The notes beneath the pieces are model-generated. The model searched no databases. It worked only from the letters and a program-made list of their open reading frames with translations, and was not told the DNA's origin. A stretch of DNA of 64,000 bases from CAYUQT01 sp964446835 (GTDB taxonomy: Bacteria; Planctomycetota; Phycisphaerae; UBA1845; JAFGLZ01). Location of the stretch: positions 1 to 64,000 of the forward strand of contig CAYUQT010000027.1 in the NCBI GenBank assembly GCA_964446835.1, written 5' to 3'. Shown one piece after another: positions 17,667 to 26,869 of this stretch; positions within the stretch are counted from its first letter, which is position 1, and every line of letters starts with the position of its first letter. The position numbers were made by a program, and so were the translations under genes.

Positions 17667-18860
17667 TCACAGCCTCCCCTGCTGCAGCAGACTGGAGTAG
17701 ATACCTACCAGTCTTTCAGACGCTTTGTCCCAGGTCAGTTCGGCGGCACCGGCAACGCTGTTGCTGCGTAAACGTTCCAGAAGCCCGTGATCCCCCGCCA
17801 AGAGGGCGATGTGCCTAGACAGATCCTTCCAATCACCTGCCTTGTGGACCAATCCGTCGCCCATGTGCTCGCACACGGCGCCTGCGGCATCGGACACGAG
17901 GAGAGCGCTCCCACAGGCTCTTGCCTCGTATGTAACCAGCGCGCTCCCTTCTGCCAGGGATGGCAGGACCAAGGCATCGCATGACCTGAGTACATCTGGA
18001 ACGCTGGCGGTGAATCCCAAGTACGACACATTCGGATGGCTCAGGTACTTCTCCACAACCTTACGGTACCCGGGCAGAATACGGCCACAGATGAGAAACC
18101 GCCCGTGCTCCGCCGCACCGGACTCGATCCACGCACGCAGGGCCAAGTGCAGGCCCTTCAAGGGTGAGCATTCGCCGATATATGCCAGTCTGAGCATATC
18201 CTGTCGATTCGCATCTCGAGGTCCTGTCTTGCAGGCTTGATAGAACAAGAGTGGATCGTATCCGTACCGATGGCGCACCATCTTGCTTCGCGGATATCCT
18301 TGATCCTCGAACGTCTTGACGACAAAATCCGAGGGACACAGCAGTGTCTCTGCCAATGCGAACTCCTGCTCTTCCCTCAGAAGTTTCTTCGGATTGGATC
18401 CGGCGTAATGGGACTTAGGAATCTTTACACCCAGGCGCTCACTCTCTCGAGCCATTACCTCCAATACATAGCGGGTATGGGCGCTCGGCCTCTCCAGAAC
18501 GCAGTGAATCCCAAGATCCCGGGCAACTTGCAGTGTCCGAAAAGCGCCTGAGGGCCAGCAATGGACGATATCGAATTCACCGCGAAGCCGTCTGAGGCTG
18601 CGAGCCACGATGTGATCGAACAGGTGGTAGTAGCCGTATCCGAAAGGCCTCATCGGCAAGCGGTATCCCCGCAAGGTGAAGACCTCGCGCAGGGCATTAA
18701 CACCTGGTACGTTTCTCTCACAACTGCCACAGAAGACGCTGAGTACAATTCCCCTCTTGGCAAGTCCGCACGCTTGATACCATGCTGTGCTCCCAATGCC
18801 AGACGTGCCAAGGCGAGTTGGAAAGCTATATAGTACCCTGATATCTCCCACCTCGACCAT
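17667..18860 (-). CDS. Glycosyltransferase family 4
   Basis: GT-B retaining glycosyltransferase of 397 residues. The C-terminal half shows LRLAYIGECSPLKGLHLALRA (acceptor/donor hinge region), a donor-site Glu motif EGSALVTYE (E-x7-E), and a closing helix. An N-terminal GIGSTAWYQACGLAKRG loop fits the acceptor side. It starts 4 nt after the Wzy stop, in the same transcript. It presumably builds part of the repeat unit; the sugar is unknown. Confidence 0.87.
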   Translation of the reverse strand: MVEVGDIRVLYSFPTRLGTSGIGSTAWYQACGLAKRGIVLSVFCGSCERNVPGVNALREVFTLRGYRLPMRPFGYGYYHLFDHIVARSLRRLRGEFDIVHCWPSGAFRTLQVARDLGIHCVLERPSAHTRYVLEVMARESERLGVKIPKSHYAGSNPKKLLREEQEFALAETLLCPSDFVVKTFEDQGYPRSKMVRHRYGYDPLLFYQACKTGPRDANRQDMLRLAYIGECSPLKGLHLALRAWIESGAAEHGRFLICGRILPGYRKVVEKYLSHPNVSYLGFTASVPDVLRSCDALVLPSLAEGSALVTYEARACGSALLVSDAAGAVCEHMGDGLVHKAGDWKDLSRHIALLAGDHGLLERLRSNSVAGAAELTWDKASERLVGIYSSLLQQGRL

Positions 18861-18864
18861 GCTC

Positions 18865-20247
18865 CTATGTCAACGGTACACACTGCGGTCCCGGAGCGAT
18901 CTCCTCGACGACTCGTGGGGTGGTGCTATGACTGCTTCGCCGTCCACCTCCTCGATGAGGACGAACTCGAACGGAAAGACTTGCGATGGTGGCCAAGAGC
19001 CAATACCACGCCATCGTTATCTGCCCGAAATACGTTACGCCGAGAAAATTCATGCAATGCATGAACAGGGCAACACCCAGAGACCATGCCAGTAAGACCT
19101 CACCAGAGCTACTTGCCTGCCGCCATATGCGCCCGACCGAGCCGAAGGATGACACAATTAGAGAAATGAACAGAAGAAGTGTGATCAGTCCACCGTTGAT
19201 CCCTTCGGCGACGAACTGGTTCGTAATGTCATTGGCGAAGACATTCCAGTGCGAGATGGTCCTTACGCCGAGGAGCCACCATTCACTGAAATGCTCAATC
19301 GCCGCGTCAATGACCTGATATCGATGCCAGCCCGTCGATCCCCCCACCACGTTGACTCTAGCCAGTAGATGCCACACGGGTGCTTTCATCACGAGGTGCA
19401 GCGTCAGCAGGCTCAATGCGATGCACCACCTGACTACTCTCATTTCTCGTCGGAGGGGAAAGAGCGAGGCCGCTATGATCCCAAAGACGATAGACATTAG
19501 TGGAGTGCTGGATGCACAGAGCATGATGATGAGTCCTGAGGCCGTCAATCCAAGCAGCCTCATCATGCGACCGGACGACCTTGTCCATGCATCAACAGCC
19601 ATAACAGGGATGACCGTTGCCCAGAAGCACCCCGCCAAGATGGGATGAGAGAACGCGCCTTGGCAGCGGAGACGTCCGTCACGAACCATTGTGATCTCCG
19701 GAACTCCGCCAAAGATCGAGAAGAGGTTTCGACCTGTTGCACTCTCTATGAAGAAAGCTCCTGCAACTGGTATACTTGTAAGTACAAAGGCGTATACGGT
19801 CTGGCGCAGATCATCCCAGCTTCTAACAAGAATACGAAAGAGGAAGTACATTCCCACTGCATCAAAAGCGTACCCCAGGCGGTTTATCAGGGCGGCTGTT
19901 GTCCAATCATGAAGGGTGTACATGACGATTGTGCTAATGGACCAAAGAACGAGGATCCAATCAGTGGAGGTCCAAACGAAGTCACGGATCTCCGCTCTAA
20001 CCAGCACCCGCACTATCCCGAACAAGACCATGATCCTCAAGAGGTTGAAATCCAGACTGGCGATCACGATCCGTTGGGCTGGCGCAACAAAGCACGCCAT
20101 GATGATCAGAGGCAGCGTTGCATGGCGCCGAGGGAGGATCAACAGGAACGCGCCAAGGATCACGATGGCGCACGCGCCCAGTGGGTGTAGGGTCGTATGG
20201 TCTGCCCATTCAACCTGCCAATTTCCGAGATCGGTGCTTTCTTCCAT
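18865..20247 (-). CDS. O-antigen polymerase/ligase-like membrane protein (Wzy-like)
   Basis: Product of 460 residues with about ten to twelve predicted membrane segments. A large periplasmic loop lies in the second half (around HLLARVNVVGGSTGWHRYQ through EGINGGLITLLL), the hallmark of O-antigen ligase/Wzy proteins. In a Wzx/Wzy pathway this would polymerise flipped repeat units in the periplasm. The last 40 residues are Arg/Ser-rich and cytoplasmic. It lies between the LbH acyltransferase (8 nt upstream) and the GT4 gene (4 nt downstream). Polymerase rather than ligase is inferred from the presence of Wzx, Wzz/Wzc and Wza proteins. Confidence 0.85.
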   Translation of the reverse strand: MEESTDLGNWQVEWADHTTLHPLGACAIVILGAFLLILPRRHATLPLIIMACFVAPAQRIVIASLDFNLLRIMVLFGIVRVLVRAEIRDFVWTSTDWILVLWSISTIVMYTLHDWTTAALINRLGYAFDAVGMYFLFRILVRSWDDLRQTVYAFVLTSIPVAGAFFIESATGRNLFSIFGGVPEITMVRDGRLRCQGAFSHPILAGCFWATVIPVMAVDAWTRSSGRMMRLLGLTASGLIIMLCASSTPLMSIVFGIIAASLFPLRREMRVVRWCIALSLLTLHLVMKAPVWHLLARVNVVGGSTGWHRYQVIDAAIEHFSEWWLLGVRTISHWNVFANDITNQFVAEGINGGLITLLLFISLIVSSFGSVGRIWRQASSSGEVLLAWSLGVALFMHCMNFLGVTYFGQITMAWYWLLATIASLSVRVRPHRGGGRRSSHSTTPRVVEEIAPGPQCVPLT

Positions 20248-20255
20248 CCGAACGT

Positions 20256-20990
20256 CTATTTCGCCTCAAGGGGCGCCTCTCCCGTCGGCTGGGAACAGAG
20301 GTCCAGATGCGACCCCTTATCCTTCACCCATCTTCCTGCTGACGCGTCGTAACGTTTGATCACCCGCGCGGGAGCACCGACTGCGATGCTGTGGGGTGGT
20401 ATGCTTCGTGTAACAATGCTGCCCGCACCGATGATGCTCCTCGCTCCAATGTGTACCCCCTTAAGGATCATGACTCCTTCGCCGAGCCAGACGTAATCCC
20501 CGATATGAACGGGTGAGACAAGAAGGCGTCCGTTGGAAATCGGAGGGTCCATGGGATCAAGGAAGTCATGATCGTGATCGGTAATATACGTCCTTGCTGC
20601 GATGAGAACGCCGCGACCGATTTCTACGGATTGCACCGCTCCAATGTGAATGTAGGGGTGAATGACGGTATTGTCTCCGATAACAACGCATCGAGTGTTG
20701 GTCGGGTCACACATGGCCTCGATCCGGGCTCGCCACCAGATCCTCACGGAGGCACCAATCCAGATAGAGCGGACTCCAGCGATGTTGTCTGGTCGCTCGA
20801 TGTCGGATCCTGGTCCAAGATGGGCGAGCTTTCTGTGCCAATAGTGCCATCTCATTTCTCTGCCAATTCTTCGATATGCCCGTGAGACGATATTCTTGCC
20901 CGGAGCGCGCAGCCGCTCGAGTGATGGTTGCGCCTTCATGGACGATTCGTTCCGGTTGGCCTCAGAGTGAGTGCTTCCTGCGCCGGTCAC
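20256..20990 (-). CDS. Left-handed beta-helix O-acyltransferase (WcaF/WbbJ type)
   Basis: Acyltransferase of the hexapeptide-repeat family, probably O-acetylating a sugar in the repeat unit. Imperfect hexapeptide repeats run from about residue 72 to 215 (for example IWIGASVRIW, VVIGDNTVIHPYIHIGAVQS, VHIGDYVWLGEGVMILKGVHIGAR). The active-site region TYITDHDHDF is typical of xenobiotic/WcaF-type enzymes. The GTG start at 20990 has GAGGTG 5 nt upstream; an ATG at 20939 lacks a ribosome site. It lies between a GT2 gene and the polymerase. Confidence 0.88.
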   Translation of the reverse strand: MTGAGSTHSEANRNESSMKAQPSLERLRAPGKNIVSRAYRRIGREMRWHYWHRKLAHLGPGSDIERPDNIAGVRSIWIGASVRIWWRARIEAMCDPTNTRCVVIGDNTVIHPYIHIGAVQSVEIGRGVLIAARTYITDHDHDFLDPMDPPISNGRLLVSPVHIGDYVWLGEGVMILKGVHIGARSIIGAGSIVTRSIPPHSIAVGAPARVIKRYDASAGRWVKDKGSHLDLCSQPTGEAPLEAK

Positions 20991-21028
20991 CTTGGCACCT
21001 CTTTACGTTTTGGAAGACAGTGGCAGAG

Positions 21029-21994
21029 TCATCCCCAAACCAGGTCGCGGAGTCTCTGGCGATTTGAGACAAGCCTGTCACACGCCGCAATAGCGAGGAA
21101 GGCAGCGATCTCCCAGGGAAGCCTCGCCAAGCCATCAATCCGAGCCCGCAATGGCGGCAGCGTGCTGCGACAGTTCATCAACCTTCTCTTGCAGATCGCG
21201 CCCACATCACGAAGCATATCGGCCGGACTACTTCGACGGCCCTTGAGAATCCGGTTCTTCTCCGAAAGCTCCCAGGCTCTCATGGCCCACCTAAGGGGAG
21301 TATCTCGGTGAGAGTGGAACACGGTTGCGGCTGGCGTGTACTCACAGGAATACCCTCGACGAAGTACCTCATGAGTCCATACCCCCTCCTCACCCCCGCG
21401 AATGGATTCGTCGTAGTGCAGGTCCTCCCACACGCTCCTGCGAACCGCGGCGCATGCATTCGAGACAACCAATCCGTGACCGGTTGGAGACGTATCCAGG
21501 GACGTACCGACATACTTCTGAGAGACTGGCCCGAAGTACTCTGCCAAGCGTACCACCTCGTCGACAGGAGCATCCGGACGCGGGACTTGGCGACCGTACA
21601 CAGCCGCAACCAACGGGTCTGAGAAAGGGCGCAACATCTCTCTGACCCAGTGATGATCGGCGGGGAAAGCATCCGCAGAGAGGATAATGACAAACTCTCC
21701 CCTCGAGTGTTCTATGCCGACGTTCAGCGATCGCCCCCAGGTGAAGGCCTCTTTGGAGATACTTACCACGGAGGCTCCAGAGGCTGTGGCGACGAAGGTG
21801 GAGCCGTCGGTTGAGTCGTTGTCTACGATCACAGTTTCGAGGAGGACGCCAGCCGGCAGAATCTGCTTACGAACAGCAGAGAGACACCTTTGGAGATCGT
21901 GTGCAGCGTTTCGAACACGTATGACAAGCGAGACGATCACGCATTCACCAGAGGGGTCCGACCAGACCCGATGCGGCTGATTGGGCTGCAACAC
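21029..21994 (-). CDS. Glycosyltransferase family 2 (rhamnosyltransferase-like)
   Basis: GT-A inverting glycosyltransferase of about 300-321 residues. Seen are VSLVIRVRNAAHDLQRCLSAV at the nucleotide-binding start, ETVIVDNDSTDGS, a metal-binding LSADAFPAD (variant DxD), and GGEEGVWTHEVLRRGY, the catalytic-loop equivalent of ED-WxxR. The layout resembles RfbF-type rhamnosyltransferases. The start is uncertain: GTG codons at 21994 and 21940 both lack a good ribosome site. The upstream 600 bp look decayed, so the true 5' end may have been altered. Confidence 0.85.
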   Translation of the reverse strand: MLQPNQPHRVWSDPSGECVIVSLVIRVRNAAHDLQRCLSAVRKQILPAGVLLETVIVDNDSTDGSTFVATASGASVVSISKEAFTWGRSLNVGIEHSRGEFVIILSADAFPADHHWVREMLRPFSDPLVAAVYGRQVPRPDAPVDEVVRLAEYFGPVSQKYVGTSLDTSPTGHGLVVSNACAAVRRSVWEDLHYDESIRGGEEGVWTHEVLRRGYSCEYTPAATVFHSHRDTPLRWAMRAWELSEKNRILKGRRSSPADMLRDVGAICKRRLMNCRSTLPPLRARIDGLARLPWEIAAFLAIAACDRLVSNRQRLRDLVWG

Positions 21995-22598
21995 TCATCG
22001 TTTCAACGCGTCCCTCACGGTGGTAGTCGGCATAGGTCCATTTTGTGGATCGCAGCACGACGTCGCATCCTACCGGGCGCACGAAGCGTTCCTGGAAACA
22101 AGTTCCCCCCTGCCTTCTGGGAAGGACACGCCATGTTCCTCCGCCAGAGTCCGGAGTCGCTTCACGAGAACCAGGCTCACGACCCGGCGAGGTGCCCTTT
22201 GTCGGATGAGATTATACTGTCCGGTCCGAAAGCAACCATGGCGACCATCGAATTCGACACCAGTATGAATGTCCACACCCCGATCAACGCCAAGAACCTT
22301 CGTCGTCACTCAAGTCCCAGTTGGATGTACACCCTGTACGCATCGATCGCAGGATGCCTCCCGTGCGATACCCATATGCCGTATGCTCTCAAATTCACAT
22401 GCAAGTATCTTGCATGTTGGCGTCTGGGTGATCTGCTGATCCTTTCCAGAGTACTATCAGGCCACCCGTGGCCTATTCCTCGATCTTGACAAGATTGATC
22501 CTTCGATCACAACGGACTTGCGTCTCCAGGTTTCCTCTCAAGGGAAAGGAGATTCGTTCCGCCTCGTGCGGTCGGGGCATCCGCATGTTTCCAACACC
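21995..22598 (-). pseudogene. Possible gene remnant in cluster gap
   Basis: No intact gene covers these 600 bp. On the minus strand several protein-like pieces occur in different frames. One piece ends IQLGLE near 22307. A GTG-initiated frame at 22070-22309 contains VVSLVLVKRLRTLAEEHG. A third, in another frame around 21950-22090, contains VVLRSTKWTYADYHREGRVE. Consecutive coding-like blocks in shifted frames suggest a gene broken by frameshifts. I cannot identify the family, and chance frames remain possible. Confidence 0.3.
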
Positions 22599-24218
22599 TC
22601 AGGTGTGAATCAGACACAGGCTTGTTCCTATGAGGGATACCACTGTGATCGCGATGGCAAGTTCTCGGAAGAACAGCTCAGAAAAGTGATTTCGAATACC
22701 CCAGAGTACGGCCACGTAGGACGGAATGGATGCAAGACTCAACACGCACACGGCCGCGTACAGCGATCCATATTGAAATGACACAAGGGTGCCAACGGTG
22801 ATCATAACGAATCGCGCAATATTGCCGTATGGAAAATACCGTAGTCGTGCGTCGGCCATGAGCAGGTTTGTATTGGGCAGACAGACGACATCCACAACGG
22901 CTCGGATCGCAAGGACCTGAACCATCCATCCCGCTTCCGAGTATCGCTTGTCCAGAATGAGAGAGACGATGATCTTGCCACCTCCGATCAGAACGAAGCC
23001 CATCATGAGAGCCAAGGCCATTGCTACCAACCGAACCTGCTTGTGATAAGTCAGGGCGAATTCTCTGCCGTGTCTCAAGGAACTGGCCACCGTGGGGAAT
23101 AGAACACGATTGGCGATTTCCTGCAGGGCGCTCGATGCGAAGCTGGACAAGAGGAGGGCGATTGAGAAGATGCCAAGTTGGGTCAGGCTGATGAATGTGC
23201 CCAAGATCAGTCGTTCCGCCTGCCCCGCAAGGAACCAAGTGGCGCTTGAAAACAGTATGACCTTACCGAAATCCTTGATGACTCTGGCCGAATCCATGTC
23301 CCATTTCAGTCGGTTGCCCGCGGGCTCAAGGAAGTGGCTTCCCAGTGAGGTGCACATAGCTGTCATCAGGTTTCCGCCAACGATGGCCCATATCGTCGGA
23401 CTCAGGAGTGCCCAGACAATCGTAACCAGAACGCCAGCGAATCCCGCACCAAGACGCAAGGCGGTCACTCCGCCAATCTGAACATGCCGAGTCAGACTCC
23501 ACACAGATGTGCTGGACAGCCCACCAATGACCGCTGAGAGTCCCGCAACAGGTATCAGATAGGCCAATCGGGGTTCCGAATATGCGAGTGAGAAAGGATA
23601 GGCAAGCAGGCAACCGACAAACCACAGGCTCAGTCCACGCAGAACCTGAATGGAGAACGCTGTATCCAGAAACGGCCGTTCATCTCCTCGCGAGTTCTGG
23701 ATGATGCAGGGCCCGATTCCCATGTCGGATAGCATCTCAAGTCCCGTAATGAACAGAGAGATGAGCGCCGTGAGGCCAAAAACATCCGGGCTCAAAAGCC
23801 TGGTGAGTACTAGGTTCGAGGCAAGTCGCAGCCCCTGAAGAAGAGTAAATCCCAACAGGGACCAGAAGCTGCCTCTTAGGATTACAGAGCGCAGGCTTGG
23901 ACCGACACTCGGTGCCTGGAGGATCTCGGAAGTATCGCTACTGATGGCGTTCTCCAGGCAATTCTGCTGATGCCGTGGAATGCCCTTCCGGTATGCTTCC
24001 ACGACAAAGCAGCATGATGCCAGACCATGCTCCCCAGGACGAAGCCGCATGCTGGACGAAGCCGCTGACGGTACGTACGGCCAGAGTCGAATCGGTCCTC
24101 GGGCCATCAGAGAACGCCCCGCGATTCCCGGGTACGCAGTCGGCGGCTCCAGGTCGGCTGGCCGGGCGGCTGAGTGACGGGGTCGGCTGCGACAAGAATG
24201 CCATAGCGGAATGATCAC
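22599..24218 (-). CDS. Polysaccharide flippase (Wzx/PST family)
   Basis: Integral membrane flippase expected to move lipid-linked repeat units across the inner membrane. From about residue 108 the product has the PST/MATE-like pattern of about 12 helices, beginning VILRGSFWSLLGFTLLQGLRLASNLVLTRLLSP. The GTG at 24218 overlaps the preceding TGA as GTGA. However, the first 100 residues are Arg/Pro/Ser-rich and unlike any flippase. A GTG at 24002 would give a more normal N-terminus but has no clear ribosome site. Either the start is misplaced or the region carries a small rearrangement. The membrane core is intact. Confidence 0.85.
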   Translation of the reverse strand: MIIPLWHSCRSRPRHSAARPADLEPPTAYPGIAGRSLMARGPIRLWPYVPSAASSSMRLRPGEHGLASCCFVVEAYRKGIPRHQQNCLENAISSDTSEILQAPSVGPSLRSVILRGSFWSLLGFTLLQGLRLASNLVLTRLLSPDVFGLTALISLFITGLEMLSDMGIGPCIIQNSRGDERPFLDTAFSIQVLRGLSLWFVGCLLAYPFSLAYSEPRLAYLIPVAGLSAVIGGLSSTSVWSLTRHVQIGGVTALRLGAGFAGVLVTIVWALLSPTIWAIVGGNLMTAMCTSLGSHFLEPAGNRLKWDMDSARVIKDFGKVILFSSATWFLAGQAERLILGTFISLTQLGIFSIALLLSSFASSALQEIANRVLFPTVASSLRHGREFALTYHKQVRLVAMALALMMGFVLIGGGKIIVSLILDKRYSEAGWMVQVLAIRAVVDVVCLPNTNLLMADARLRYFPYGNIARFVMITVGTLVSFQYGSLYAAVCVLSLASIPSYVAVLWGIRNHFSELFFRELAIAITVVSLIGTSLCLIHT

Positions 24219-25261
24219 TCGCGAGGTTGCGCGCGTTGACGAATTGCACGAAACGCATGCTCGCCTCCCAATACGAAATAGCGCTTTATTCCTCCGGGCC
24301 CCAGCTCAAACGGCCCCGGCGCTGTGACATCGTTGTCGCTTACGCCCTGCTTGAAGTGGTACACTCCCGGGTTGGCCTCCGGATTGATGCCGCCCAGATC
24401 GTACCACACACAACCCGACTCTCGGGCTGTCTGGATTACGTTCCATTGTAGCAGATACGACGCTTTGCTCTGCATCCCCTCCTCGTTCGACGCACCCAAC
24501 AGGTAGACACAGGTGTCGCCCAGCAGGCTGGCCACGTGTCCGGCTACAAGCCGGCCTTCCTGTTCGACCAGGCTGACGAGAAACCGGTCGCCGTCGTCCA
24601 GCCGACCTTGCACCTTTGCGTAGAAGCCCGCATCGAGATCAACTCCAAACTGCTTCCGATTCAACAACTGATCGTACAGGCCACAAAACGAGTCGAAGAA
24701 GTCCGAACCGGTTCCACTCCGAACCGCAAGTCCATTCTTCTCGGATCGGTTCAGGCCGTTCCGCCACTTCTGCGCAAACCCCTTGCGTATATCGTCCAGC
24801 GAGCGAGAGAGGTCCAACACGAGGGTGCGATAGCGGGATACTCGATCCGTGGGCGCGAATCCGGCGGCGGTGAAGATTTCCGTCTGTGCGGCACTCCACG
24901 ACTCTGGACCCAACGGCGGGGCAATGCGCAGGAGGAGCCCGCGACGACGGACATACTCCTGGCTCAGGGCATCCAGGCACGCCCGAAGGCGTTGGACGTC
25001 TTGATTATTCCCCTCGCGGACGAGCGGTCCCCCATTGATATAGGCAATGCCGGTCCTGACAATTGGAATACGCTTGATCCGGACATCCGCCAGACCGACC
25101 ACAGCCGTTCCGTCGCTGATCGCGACATGTTCACTGGTCGCCCTGACTCTTTCGGCGCAGGCGACCCCGAAATCCCAGATCTGACGGTAGTTATGATCGA
25201 GGAATCGGTGAGTCAGCTCTCGCCAGCGAGTGCGGTCGAGATGTTCGATGGATGTTGTCAT
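24215..25261 (-). CDS. FemAB-like acyl/aminoacyl transferase (PEP-CTERM-associated type)
   Basis: GNAT-fold transferase of 348 residues resembling the FemAB family proteins that accompany XrtA exosortase loci. Features: paired GNAT halves, a middle motif RKGFAQKWRNGLNRSEKNGL (lipid II FemX-like), and a C-terminal YLLGASNEEGMQSKASYLLQW followed by WYDLGGINPEANPGVYHFK, which is diagnostic of FemAB proteins. The ATG at 25261 overlaps the preceding TGA as ATGA. The acceptor may be a sugar amine rather than peptidoglycan. Its place between flippase and deacetylase supports modification of a deacetylated sugar (inference). Confidence 0.85.
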   Translation of the reverse strand: MTTSIEHLDRTRWRELTHRFLDHNYRQIWDFGVACAERVRATSEHVAISDGTAVVGLADVRIKRIPIVRTGIAYINGGPLVREGNNQDVQRLRACLDALSQEYVRRRGLLLRIAPPLGPESWSAAQTEIFTAAGFAPTDRVSRYRTLVLDLSRSLDDIRKGFAQKWRNGLNRSEKNGLAVRSGTGSDFFDSFCGLYDQLLNRKQFGVDLDAGFYAKVQGRLDDGDRFLVSLVEQEGRLVAGHVASLLGDTCVYLLGASNEEGMQSKASYLLQWNVIQTARESGCVWYDLGGINPEANPGVYHFKQGVSDNDVTAPGPFELGPGGIKRYFVLGGEHAFRAIRQRAQPRE

Positions 25262-26169
25262 GGGTGTTGAGGCGCTCGTTGGGTGCGGGCGCCAAAGACG
25301 GTCCGCATTCGGCGAAGAAATCTCCGCCAGTAGTAGAGCCACGAATACGCTCCGGCACACGTCAGCAGGAATTCGATCCGCCAGACGTCTGGAGACATCG
25401 AGAAGCGTCCGATGAGGCCGTCCCGGTCCGGAGTGACACAGAGTGTCGGATTCAGCGTGAAGATGCGGGTATACCCGGCGGCCTTGGCGGCCGCAACGAC
25501 ATTGTCATTGTATGAGCCGTAGGGCAATGCCAAGTCTTCCACTGCCTCTCCCAGCAACTGCTCGAGGGCTTTCTTGGACTCCACAAGCTCCTGCTGAAGC
25601 CCCACAGGTGGCAGGTCCGCCAGCGCCGGGTGGGTCAGTGTGTGCGAGCCGAATCGACAGAGGCCCTCGCGCTGAGCCATCGCGATCTCTTCGGCCGTCA
25701 TGACGAGTTCCTCGGCTTCGGGGTGTCCCTCTGGCATGCTCCACTTGGGCGTGCTCCCGAGGTTCTCAAGAACTGGAAAGACGATGGCTGGAATACCCCG
25801 CTCCTTCATGACGGGCAGCGCCGTCCGAAGAAGGCAGGCGAAACCGTCGTCAAAAGTCACACAGACGCGAGGAGGCCCCCCAATGCCGCCGCATGTTTTG
25901 GTCAGATCGCATGTCGATACGGCTCTGCCTGCTATCCGTCGCATCTGCCATTCCAGGCGATGTTGTTGCGCCGCTGTTACACTGTGATAGCAGAGCACAA
26001 TCGCTCTGTGGCGACCGAGGCGCCCGATAGCAGTAAAAACCCACCAGATCAATGCGCAAGTCAGGTAGGCCAGCCGAACAAGTCGACCCCTCTTGCCGTA
26101 GACCTCATGCCGACTCTTTGCTGAAGGCGTCACACTCGCCCTGCCTTCTGCCGGAAGCGTCAGGATCAC
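25258..26169 (-). CDS. Polysaccharide deacetylase (NodB homology domain)
   Basis: Carbohydrate esterase family 4-type deacetylase of 303 residues. After a single N-terminal hydrophobic helix (about 34-48), the NodB domain shows motif 1 VTFDDGF (Asp107/Asp108), motif 2 GSHTLTHP with zinc-binding His176 and His180, and motif 3 LPYGSY. The GTG at 26169 has GAGGAGA 4 nt upstream and follows the GNAT stop by 19 nt; a longer frame would overlap that gene. It probably removes N-acetyl groups from the polymer or repeat unit at the membrane, creating amines that the neighbouring acyl/aminoacyl transferases could use. Confidence 0.9.
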   Translation of the reverse strand: MILTLPAEGRASVTPSAKSRHEVYGKRGRLVRLAYLTCALIWWVFTAIGRLGRHRAIVLCYHSVTAAQQHRLEWQMRRIAGRAVSTCDLTKTCGGIGGPPRVCVTFDDGFACLLRTALPVMKERGIPAIVFPVLENLGSTPKWSMPEGHPEAEELVMTAEEIAMAQREGLCRFGSHTLTHPALADLPPVGLQQELVESKKALEQLLGEAVEDLALPYGSYNDNVVAAAKAAGYTRIFTLNPTLCVTPDRDGLIGRFSMSPDVWRIEFLLTCAGAYSWLYYWRRFLRRMRTVFGARTQRAPQHP

Positions 26170-26188
26170 CTTGTCTCCTCGGACCTGT

Positions 26189-26860
26189 TCAGGCCCGAGA
26201 CCGTGGGTACCACACCAAATGCTTATTTCGCCGGGCGATACCAAAGCCTATTCGCCGGAACCCGACCCTCTCGATTCCGTGGAGGGAAGCGGTGTTCCAG
26301 TCGGCACAGTGGATGAAGAATCGCTCCGCCCCCCGTGCGGTCAATGCCTGCACGATGTGGACGAGCAATGCTACATAAAGTCCCCTACCTCGGAACGCCG
26401 GAAACGTTACGAAGTGGGACAGCAGAACACATGAAGAAGTCAGTGGGAAGAAGTACGCCCTAACCTTGTCACCCGGCCAACTCCATCCCAGAGATGCCGG
26501 CTCGCCAGACACGGATCCGATCCACATCTGGCCCCCATTTGATAGCAGTTGCTCCGTATCCCACCAGATCTGGTCGCCATGGTGAGACAGCGCCTCGCGA
26601 ATGGGCGCGTCAATGTCACACCATCTGTCATAGCTGCTCACCCGGCAGTCGGGCGCGGGCGCTGTCTGCCGTTTATGGACCTCGCTCTTTTCGAGACTGT
26701 AGACCGGCCCATATAGACCGAAGAACCTAGATCGGGCCATTCGGCCGATGATTGCAGCTGCCTGCAAAGGTCTTCCCTTTGCAAGGATTCGCTTAATCAG
26801 TTCGATTCGGTAACCCGTCGTGTGCTCCCAGATCGATTGCTCTTCGGTTGCGAGAGGCAA
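26189..26860 (-). CDS. GNAT-family N-acetyltransferase
   Basis: Product of 223 residues. The C-terminal half has a GNAT core: HFVTFPAFRGRGLYVALLVHIVQAL (the acetyl-CoA P-loop R-G-x-G-L) and a closing GIERVGFRRIGFGIARR strand. The N-terminal half is variable. The TTG start at 26860 has weak ribosome-site support but lies 9 nt after the aminotransferase stop. Next to a DegT aminotransferase, it is a natural candidate to acylate the new sugar amine, but that link is contextual only. Confidence 0.75.
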   Translation of the reverse strand: MPLATEEQSIWEHTTGYRIELIKRILAKGRPLQAAAIIGRMARSRFFGLYGPVYSLEKSEVHKRQTAPAPDCRVSSYDRWCDIDAPIREALSHHGDQIWWDTEQLLSNGGQMWIGSVSGEPASLGWSWPGDKVRAYFFPLTSSCVLLSHFVTFPAFRGRGLYVALLVHIVQALTARGAERFFIHCADWNTASLHGIERVGFRRIGFGIARRNKHLVWYPRSRA

Positions 26861-26869
26861 GCCTTCGGA

